Position numbers and translations under genes: made by a program. This document shows positions 56,401 to 64,000 of a stretch of 64,000 nucleotides of DNA, one piece after another. This stretch comes from Euleptes europaea (taxonomy: Eukaryota; Chordata; Lepidosauria; Squamata; Sphaerodactylidae), in the NCBI RefSeq assembly GCF_029931775.1, contig NW_026612055.1:1-64000 (forward strand). The letters run 5' to 3'. A model generated the notes under the pieces. The model saw only the letters and a list, made by a program, of their open reading frames with translations, was not told the DNA's origin and made no database searches. Numbering within the stretch: position 1 is the first letter of the stretch; each line of letters starts with the position of its first letter.

Positions 56401-59400
56401 TATAAAGGCAGACGTCCAGCCTGCCCTGGTGCCATTTTCCAGTTGTTCACACATAATTTGTGTTTGATGTTTGGGAGAAGAAGGGGAACTACGTGCCTGT
56501 CACTCACAAGCCTCCTCTTTAGCACTTCCGCCTCCCCGTCTGTCACTTGGATGCACACTTCTGGGCAAAAGGAGGCCGTCTCCTGAGTGTATTTTAGAGT
56601 GAATTCAGACAGACGAAAGGCAGATATTTCCAGGTCGGATGCTGGCTTAGCTCTGTTTTGCTCCCTTCTTCGTAGGGTCAGTTGTTGGCTGATTTAAATG
56701 AATACGTTTTCAAACAGCATTGATGGTATATCGCAACATATCAATCCTTTACCACAGCTTTCAGTAAATTTGCAGAACTCCTGGATATTAGATCTATGTG
56801 TGTGTTCAGGGCAGCAAAGTTTCTTTCAAACCAGTTCTGCCTCATTGAAAAGTTACCTCTGTTTAAAAAAAAAATTACCCTTTGGTGCTGCCAAATTTGC
56901 AAGTATCAGAGTAGCATTTTCAAGGCTCTGCAAAAAGTCTTTGTATTCTTCTGCCAAAGGTGGCTGTTGCGATATCTGTTTTTCCAGCCCAGGGTAGGTC
57001 ATGCTTGAAGTATGATAACTCTGTGATGGTAACTCTAGTGCAGAAGGGCAGCTCTTTTCAAATTGCCACCGAGGACACCACAAGAGGGCTTAGTTTTTGC
57101 AGTGGTTTCCCCCCCAGCTTCCTCAACACATTTGTGCACCTGCTGGGGTTTACCAGGTTTTCTCCTATCTTTCTTAAACCTGGTTTGCAGGAAAGCTTGG
57201 ATGGCTGCTATGTGGGTGGGAAAATTCAGATTTCCCCAACTATGGCAGCCATTTTCCTGACCTTGTAGGTTATCCGGGCTGTGTGACCGTGGTCTTGGCA
57301 TTTTCTTTCCTGACGTTTCGCCAGCAGCTGTGGCAGGCGTCTTCAGAGGAGTAACACTGAAGGACAGTGTCTCTCAGTGTTGAGTGTGTAGGAAGAGTAA
57401 TATATAGTCAGAAGGGGGTTGGGTTTGAGCTGAGTTATTGTCCTGTAAAGTATTATAACTTTATAATAACTCGGGACAATAACTCAGCTCAAATAATAAT
57501 AACTCAGAGGACAATAACTGTAAAGTATTATAACTTTATAATAACTCAGGGGACAATAACTCAGCTCAAATAATAATAACTCAGGACAATAACTCAGCTC
57601 AAACCCAACCCCCTTCTGACTATATATTACTCTTCCTACACACTTGACACTGAGAGACACTGTCCTTCATTGTTACTCCTCTGAAGATGCCCACCACAGC
57701 TGCTGGCGAAACGTCAGGAAAGAAAATACCAAGACCACGGTCACACAGCCCGGATAACCTACAAGAACCAATGAACTCTGACCGTGAAAGCCTTCGACAA
57801 TATTTTCCTGACCCTTTCCTTGTGGTGATCATTACCTTGCCTCAGCTCTGGGGGGATTTTCAGTTTTTTAAAAATAGGCAATTGTATTATCATTACATAG
57901 ATATGTTTCACCAATATGCATACCTGGTTCTCTGAATTCCCAGACTTCATTAAAAAGTAAGTCTCTAGGCCACTGGTTCCCAACCAGGGGTCCGTGGACC
58001 CCCAGGGGTCCCCGAGAACTAAATTAAGGTCCACGAAACAAAGTTATAAACCCATAATAAATTAATATTTTCAATTAAAAGTTCTCTATTATAAAATATA
58101 TATATTCAAATATTATTCTAAATTTAATGTTTAACTAACAGTTATGATTAAAGTTTATTTTCAAATTCTCAGAATTTTTATTTTGAACCTTGGGGTCCCT
58201 GCACCGAACAAAAAATCCTAGTGGTCCCTGGTCAAAAAAAGGTTGGGAACCACTGCTCTAGGCCTTTCTGTTGTGACAATATACAGGGAAAGGCATCGCT
58301 AGAATGAGATGGAGTGGGGCGGGTGCTGCTGGGTTGGGTAGAAATATCATTCTTGGGATCCAGGAAAAACTTGTACAGCTGTAGTGGTCCATGCAAAATC
58401 TCAAAACAAGAGCAAAATCAATAAAATACCTTCATTATTTATTAATTAAATTGGCACAAAACGTTGTGTAAGCTTTCAAGCACAGCAGAGGTCTTCATCA
58501 GGCTGGCTGTTGCAACCTTTAAAAATACAGAAGAGTGAAAGGCAGATTGTGCAGGCTGTGAAGTGAGGGTCTGATCTCGCAGGCATCCTCTGAGGAGTGC
58601 AGGCAGGACATCAGCTCCACTTTATTGCTGACGTAACGTTACCTTACAGCAGATTCCCTGAGAAGCTGCATTCAGTCCAATCTTTGTTCTTTCACTGGAA
58701 TATAGAAACCACCCCAAGTCCATCCAAAAGTGTCCCAAATGCCAATTGAGAAACGCATCTCCCTGGCAAGCTGAAAGCAATGGGAACCCCCTTCCAGTCT
58801 CTGTGTTGTGTTCAGGGTCAATTAAAGCCAAATTCAGTGGTATTCCCTGTTTTGAGATGTGTTCAACCCATTCTGTGCCTCTGCTCATTTTTCATGTGAT
58901 TTGGGTTTGTATGTAAATACTCATGATTTCTTAGGGGGCGGGGAATCCTGTGACTGAAATATCCATGATTCTCTTCTCTCTCGAGGCTCTCTGCTTGGGA
59001 CAGGATTTGGGAAGAAATGGGTTGGGTTACTGTGGGTGTTTATTGTGGATTTTACCTGCCTTTTCCTGAAGCACACAGGAAGACTTAGGATTGCCAGGTC
59101 CCTCTTTGCCAATTATGGGAGGTTTTGGGGGCGTGGTGTGAGGAGGGCGGGGTTTGGGGAGGGGCTTCAGTGCCATAGAGTCCAATTGCCGAAGCTGCCA
59201 TTTTCTCCAGGGGAACTGATCTCTATCTGCTGGGGATCAGTTGTAATAGCAGGAAATCTCCAGCTACTACCTGGAAGTTGGCAACCCAAGAAAGATTGAT
59301 CTGCCTTTTAGCAGGTCAGGAGGAGGCAGGAGAGAGTCTGTGAAATCCAGGAGAGGGTTATGAAGAGGTGGGAGCAGGAGGAGGACGCAGAACAGGGCAG

Positions 59401-59981
59401 AGGGGGAGAAATCTCCCGGCTGAAAACGCTTCTCTTCTTGTCTCCTCATTTCCCCCCCAACAGCAAATGTGACTCTGGATCCGGACACGGCCCATCCCCA
59501 ACTCTTCCTGTCTGAGGATCGGAAGAGCGTGAGATGGGGAGAAAAAGCTCAATCTCTGCCCAGCAACCCTGAGAGATTTGAAAACTGTTACACTGTTCTG
59601 GGCCGTGAGGGATTCACAGCAGGCAGCCATTTCTGGGAAGTCCTTGTGGGAAGTGAGGAAGGATGGGCTGTGGGGGTGGCCAGAAAGTCCGTGAGGAGGA
59701 AGGGATGGATCACCCTTAGTCCTGAGAAAGGGATCTGGGCTGTGGGGAAGTGGGGGGGCTGCTACTGGGCTGCCTTAAAAGGCCAATTCCTTCCCCTGTC
59801 CCTGACCGGGGAGCCCAAGAGGATCCGAGTCTGCCTGAACTACGCTGGGGGCCGAGTGGCCTTTTTCGACGCTGATCGGGGATCCCTGATCCACGAGTTC
59901 TCTGGAGCCTCCTTCTCTGGAGAGACCCTCCTGCCCTACTTTCGGGTGTGGGGAAAAGCCCAACTCAAAATCTCTCCTTAA
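45265..59981 (+). CDS. TRIM copy C: RING/B-box/B-box/coiled-coil/SPRY E3 ligase
   Basis: Exons: 45265-45687, 46939-47103, 49371-49466, 50509-50739, 52032-52054, 54580-54698, 55918-55950, 59464-59981. They sum to 1608 bp with all phases matching, giving 535 residues. RING residues 16-57 and B-box residues 97-128 have all zinc ligands. The second B-box follows from residue 142. The full coiled coil, including the 96-bp exon, is present. PRY/SPRY covers 364-535. By family it is an E3 ubiquitin ligase with a B30.2 recognition domain. The oddity is the exon-1 donor: only GTGGAG remains after a roughly 15-bp loss relative to copy B. If that site is not used, exon 1 reads on to a stop at 45790-45792 and would give a 175-residue RING/B-box protein. 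Confidence 0.8.
46939..47103 (+). CDS. Copy C exon 2: second B-box 2
   Basis: The exon is 165 bp, phase 0 at both ends, with acceptor GGTATCAG and donor AAG/GTAGGA. It encodes [19 protein letters not shown] and onward, with the full B-box 2 ligand set, ending ASQEYK. It is almost identical to the copy A exon. Confidence 0.8.
47603..47797 (-). mobile_element. tRNA-derived SINE, copy C partner of 3106-3300
   Basis: Same element and position as in copy A. Confidence 0.7.
47976..48668. mobile_element. Non-autonomous hAT element, copy C partner of 3479-4171
   Basis: Identical termini and position in the intron after the second B-box exon of copy C. Confidence 0.85.
49371..49466 (+). CDS. Copy C 96-bp coiled-coil exon
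   Basis: The acceptor is CTCCCCCAG and the donor CTC/GTAAGTG. It encodes [17 protein letters not shown] then [15 protein letters not shown], 32 residues at the start of the coiled coil. The 96-bp size is typical for the family. The same exon is at 4868-4963 in copy A and is missing from copy B. Confidence 0.85.
50509..50739 (+). CDS. Copy C 231-bp coiled-coil exon
   Basis: The acceptor is CATTCCAG and the donor CAG/GTAAGAG. It encodes 77 open residues from [19 protein letters not shown] to QQPASELLQ. It keeps the CAA codon that is TAA in copy A. Confidence 0.87.
52032..52054 (+). CDS. Copy C 23-bp micro-exon
   Basis: The acceptor TTTTTTAG and donor GTAAGTGG bound exactly 23 bp encoding DARSTLQ plus part of an arginine codon, as in other TRIM27/TRIM39-type genes. 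Confidence 0.85.
52976..53184. mobile_element. Short hAT-like MITE, copy C partner of 8473-8681
   Basis: Same element, same CTCCCACC duplication and same intron position as in copy A. Confidence 0.8.
53779..53984 (-). mobile_element. tRNA-derived SINE, copy C partner of 9276-9481
   Basis: Same element and position as in copy A, nearly identical. Confidence 0.7.
54580..54698 (+). CDS. Copy C 119-bp linker exon
   Basis: The acceptor is TTTCTCAAG and the donor AAAG/GTAATG. It encodes [17 protein letters not shown] then [11 protein letters not shown] and [11 protein letters not shown]. Only one version is present here, unlike copy B. Confidence 0.85.
54772..55067. mobile_element. Non-autonomous hAT element after the 119-bp exon, copy C
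   Basis: Same insertion as 10269-10591, in the same intron position, without the 27-bp internal duplication. Confidence 0.82.
55918..55950 (+). CDS. Copy C 33-bp exon
   Basis: The acceptor CTTCCTCAG and donor AAAG/GTAAATC bound a 33-bp exon that encodes [11 protein letters not shown]. Confidence 0.82.
57261..57801. mobile_element. Foldback retroelement, Penelope-like terminal repeats, copy C
   Basis: Same insertion as 12832-13702, flanked by ATTTTCCTGA (57251-57260, 57802-57811), without the internal hAT element. Between the arms are short repeats of the type AATAACTCAG. Confidence 0.6.
57971..58255. mobile_element. Non-autonomous hAT element, insertion found only in copy C
   Basis: It belongs to the same family as 302-587 but lies in the opposite orientation. 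Target duplication CTCTAGGC is at 57963-57970 and 58256-58263. Copy A has the empty site (about 13866-13873), so it inserted after the A/C duplication or was polymorphic then. Confidence 0.92.
59090..59289. mobile_element. TAGGATTGCC-type MITE upstream of the copy C SPRY exon
   Basis: Partner of 14695-14902, but differing from it by roughly 10% with small indels, unlike most of the duplicated unit. Confidence 0.75.
59464..59981 (+). CDS. Copy C terminal exon: PRY/SPRY (B30.2)
   Basis: The acceptor is CCCCAACAG. It has the PRY motif [19 protein letters not shown], then [45 protein letters not shown] and GETLLPYF, ending KISP-stop. The domain is complete. Most of the roughly 50 base differences from copy A change an amino acid, while flanking intron sequence farther out is nearly identical. 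Confidence 0.88.
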
Positions 59982-62884
59982 GACCCTTCTCTTCACACCA
60001 GGAGCATCAATGAGGCCTCTCCGGGCTAAAAAACCCCAAAACTGACTGGAGTAAAAATGGAGACATTTTCCCAACATTCCCTTTTTAAAATTTGTATCTC
60101 ATTTCTTAAAGCAACTGTGACACATTTCAGTTCATAAAGAATAACCGGCTTGTTGTCAAGGAGAGCTGTGAATAGTCCGTGTTCCCCCCACCCCCCTGCC
60201 ATTCTTCTCCGGCCTCCATTCCTCTCAAGCACAAGAGGAACAACCAAAGACCGCGGAGAGGAAGAAAGAGGCCATAACAAGTTTAAGTTAATATTTTGGC
60301 CTTTCTCTTTTCTGTGCTTCACTGGGAAGCAGCACCTGTGAGGAAATTGCGTCTCCCTGTCAAGGCTGCTCCATGCATCGCAGTTGTGGTTCAGTTATAC
60401 CACTGGTTGCAAAGATGTTGTTGCTCTTATGATAAAGTTACGTTACCTTGAAAACTGGGCTGCCTTGAATTTTTTATTGGGGGGGGGGAGGGTATATTGT
60501 GACCGCCGGACAACCACAAGGGTGGTTTCATTTATTGGCTTGAGGCCCCCCCCCCCCAGTGCTCCAGTTGGAAAGAAATTCAGGAGGGGGGTTTGCATAG
60601 CCAGGGTCCTGCTGGGTTAATGGTTTCTATTTCCTGTTTTTTGTGTCTCTCTTCAAATCATGATAAACCCTTTTCATCCACACGGATGTCTCGCTCTCCT
60701 TTAATTGGGTTTCCAACAAACTGGGTGCTCCTACTTTGTTCTCACCACAACCCTGTGAGGGAAGTTGGGCCAAGAGTTACTGAGCTTCATTGCTGGGGTT
60801 GCCAGCTGTGGCCTGGGAAATTCCTGGAGATTTTGGGTGCAGAGCTGGGGAGGGTGGGGTTTGTGCAGGAGAGGGACCTGAGGGGGCATAATGCCATAGA
60901 GTCCATCCTCTGAAGCAGCCAGTCTCTCCAGGGGAGGCAATTTCCGTCATCTGCATCTGTAATTCTGGGAGATCTCCAGCGCTCACCTGGAGGCAGGCAA
61001 CCCTATACTGAGTAGGGATTTGAACCCAGGCCTCATCAGTTCAAGTCTACCACACTGCACTTCAAAGCACTCAGTCTTTACAATCATACTAATGTGTCAT
61101 CTACAATTCAGGAAGATCTGGTGATAAAGGGACTAAATGAGGTTTAGCGGGGCCTCATCCCACCCCTGCTTGGCCTGCTGGCCACTGAACACCCACCCTG
61201 CCAATCTAATGCACCACCACCTTTACCTGCCTGATTCACTCAGTGGTGAGGGGGGATATGGTGGCTCCCCTTCCCTCCCTCCCCTGCCTGCCCCCTCCCA
61301 CTTGCAGTGCTGCTGCCTCCGCCTGCCTGGTTTAGGGGGCCATGGCATAGGGGCAGAAGTGGTCCCCTTTCCTCCTCCCTGCCTCCCACAGAGTTGGACA
61401 ATGGGGGGGGTGGCAGCTGCAACTCCACCCACCTACCTGCCAGGCTCACGTAGTGGTGGCACGACTGGGTGAGGGTGGCAGGCCTTCTTCTCTTCTCCTG
61501 CCTGCCTGACGCCACCACTGCTCCTTTCTTCTCCAAACTGACAACCGAGATCTCATAACGTATTACTTGCTCTGAACCTTCAGGGACTTTCTTTACTGCG
61601 CCCCCCCCCCAATTTTGTAAAAGAGGCGATATATTCCACTCACCTTGTCTCTGCTGCCTTTCTCCCAAAGGTGGACCCACAGCAGTTTATATCACCCCTC
61701 CCTTCCATTTTATCCTCACAACAACCACATTCCCGAGAAAGAGGTTAGGGTGAGGGTGTGTGACTGGCCCAATGCCAACAAGCAAGGATTGGAACCCGGG
61801 CCTCATAGATTCTAAGACCCTCGAACCACTATACCACACAGGCTCCGATAGGTGAGGGAAGTTAACCCCTCTTTGTTTTGTAAAGGAGGGGATATTTCCC
61901 ACCCTCCCTGTCTGTGCTGCTTCCCACCTTCCTGGCTTCTCATGGTTAAACCTTTGATTCCATTGCAAAGAGCAGAATTTCTGGGCCTAATCTGGGCCAG
62001 GATCTTCTGATTCCCTTCATTTTGGGCTCTACAAGTCCTATCAAAATCCAGAGGCTGGTGATGAGTTCTAAGACCCCCAGCTTTATTTTCTGATGGACCG
62101 ATGCAGAGGGGTTGGAAGGGCAGGATTGAAGAGTTTCTGTGGCGTCTGGGAGCAGAAAGGAAGTTAATGGAGGGGTCAAAGGAGAAACGTCCCTTGTTCA
62201 GAATGAAGAGAGGTGGGGGATTTTGGCGGTGGAGAGCCGGATAGAAGGGAGGTGGCTTGAGGGGGACGTAGAAAGACCAGAGCAAGCGCAGAGAAAGTTG
62301 CAAGGAGAGAGGTGACCGCAGCAGGACCCAAACTTTGGGGGAAGGGGAAATGCCGGGTTTTTTTTTGTAATGTTGTAAAGGAAGGAGCCTGGCAAGAAGT
62401 TGAAGATGGGGAAAGCAAAGGAGAGAGAAGAGGCAAAGACGAAGCCAAGGCCTCGTCCTCCTTCAACATGGACGGATGAGGATGCTGTCATTGAATGGGG
62501 AGGGGGTGGAATGAGGGCTCTGGGCTGGCACCCATATGCGCAGGATTCTTCAGTATTCTGGCTTTTATTTTTGTCTACATTTACACTGAATTCCTGCTCA
62601 TGTGCAATTTCCTTGCCTTGATGCTCTGGGGAGGCCTTTCGTCCACCCACTAACTGAGGCCTTTAAAAAAAGTTGGTACCAGATCAACATAGTTTTAAAA
62701 AAATTAAAATATTTATATCTCCTGCCTATTGCAACAATGTACTTGTTCCCAGATTTATTTTTTAAAAGCAACTCTCTAGCCCTTTTTGTTTCAGTTATAA
62801 AGAGCAATGTGCAGCCAGTCCCATTCGGGGTCGGGGGATTTACACCTTGGTGTTGATTTGGAAATGGGCAGATGCAGGGACATA

Positions 62885-63675
62885 CAAAAACATAGGACAG
62901 TGATTGCCCATAGGAAATGCATGATTGCCCATAGAGAAACAGGGAAACTACACTTGCCAATAGAAAATCCCAAAAACTAAGGACAGCGATTGCCCATAGG
63001 GAATGCATGATTGCCCATAAGGAATACATGATTGCCCATAGAGAAACAGGGAAACTACACTTGCCAATAGAAAATCCCAAACACTAAGGACAGTGATTGC
63101 CTATAGACAATTCATGATTGCCCATAGAGAAAAAGGGAAGCTATGCTTGTCAACAGAAAATCCCAAAAAATAATGACACCTATTGCCCATAGACAATACA
63201 TGATTGCCCATAGGGAATGCATGATTGCCCGCAGAGAATCAGGCAAAACACACTTGCCCATAGAGAATAAGGCAAAACACATTTGCCCATTGAGACTAAG
63301 GGAGACCACACTTGTCCATAGAGAAACTGATAAACTACGCTTGCCAAGAGACAATCCCAAAAACTAAGGACAGCAATTGCCCATAGAGAAACAGGGAAAC
63401 TGCAATTGCCAATAGAGAATCCCAAAAACTAAGGACAGCGATTGCCAATAAATACATGATTGCCCATAGGGAATGCGTGATTGCCCATAGGGAATCAGGC
63501 AAAGCACACTTGCCAATAATCTGAAAACTAGGGACAGCGATTGCCCATAGAGAATTGCCCACAGTGAATGCAGGATTGCCCTTAGGAACTAGTGGAAACC
63601 ACACTTGCCAATAGAGAATAATGTACACCACGCTTGCCAATGGAGAATAAGGGAGATCACGCTTACCCATAGAGT
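62885..63675 (+). repeat. Nested minisatellite upstream of the expected copy D
   Basis: Nearly identical in unit order to 20505-21285. No change in unit number was noticed between the two arrays. Confidence 0.88.
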
Positions 63676-63960
63676 CAACCCATCTCTTGTTGGGTCTTCC
63701 TCTTTTCCTGCTGCCTTCAACTTTCCCTAGCTGGCATGATTGTCTTTTCCAGTGACTCTTGTCTTCTCATCATATGTCCAAAGTACGACAGCCTCAGTTT
63801 AGTCATTTGAGCTTCTAGGGTCAGTTCGGGCTTGATTTGATCTCAAACCCACTGGTTTGTCTTTTTGGCGGTCCAGGGTATACGTAACACTCTCCTCCAA
63901 CACCGCACTTCAAAGGAATCGGCTCTCTTCCTCGTCCAGCTCTCACGCCCATGCACAGAG
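63675..63960 (-). mobile_element. BovB/RTE LINE fragment, partner of 21285-21565
   Basis: Same fragment, same orientation, upstream of the expected copy D. Confidence 0.78.
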
Positions 63961-64000
63961 GAGGGCTGTTTGGGGAGGGACAGCGCCACCTTCTGGCCGA
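63680..64000 (+). other. 5' flank of a fourth TRIM copy (D), cut by the window end
   Basis: This stretch matches 21290-21610 base for base with very few changes. In copy B that sequence ends 115 bp before the start codon. A copy-B-like gene should therefore begin about 115 bp beyond the last base. No coding sequence of copy D is visible here. Confidence 0.7.

Larger units (their letters stand above)
44508..64000 (+). repeat. Segmental tandem duplication, right copy (copy C side)
   Basis: This is the partner of 1-21610, in the same orientation. The repeat period is about 44.5 kb and covers an A-type plus a B-type TRIM gene. The match runs to the last base of the window. Confidence 0.9.

Overview
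The window looks like nuclear DNA of a squamate reptile (a lizard, possibly a gekkotan). This rests on the repeat mix: a BovB/RTE LINE fragment, CR1 3' ends, an L1, 5S-rRNA-derived and tRNA-derived SINEs, and many short hAT elements with clean 8-bp target duplications. Spliced vertebrate genes carry GT/AG exons. The species call is inference.

The only host genes seen form a tandem array of TRIM-family E3 ubiquitin ligases (RING, B-box 2, coiled coil, PRY/SPRY; TRIM27/RFP- and TRIM39-like), all on the + strand. Copy A (758-15598) is a decayed gene with a RING frameshift and a nonsense codon. Copy B (21726-36185) is open throughout; it lacks the usual 96-bp coiled-coil exon and has its 119-bp linker exon twice. 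Copy C (45265-59981) has the full exon set and all frames open, but the exon-1 splice donor is damaged. Bases 63680-64000 match the region just upstream of copy B, so a fourth gene (D) should start just past the window end. All copies carry an unusual second B-box 2 exon (165 bp, phase 0 at both ends).

Layout: 1-15600 copy A; 15600-21725 spacer with SINEs, a 2-kb stretch absent from the C side, a nested minisatellite and a BovB fragment; 21726-36185 copy B; 36690-40422 a 5'-complete but broken L1 cut by a hAT element; 40670-40990 a motif array in alternating orientation; 40985-41590 a CpG-rich block; 41590-42410 CR1 and SINE pieces; 42850-43450 a cluster of direct and inverted repeats; 44508-59981 copy C; 59982-64000 the repeat of the A-B spacer.

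Bases 1-21610 recur at 44508-64000, so a unit of about 44.5 kb (A+B) was duplicated in tandem. Spot comparison suggests about 99% identity over the first 11 kb and again after about 16.2 kb. The interval 11.2-16.15 kb, which includes the SPRY exon, is clearly more diverged. In the SPRY exon 31 of about 170 residues differ. This mosaic, the tandem B-boxes and the duplicated linker exon are the most interesting biology here. All identities were judged by eye.
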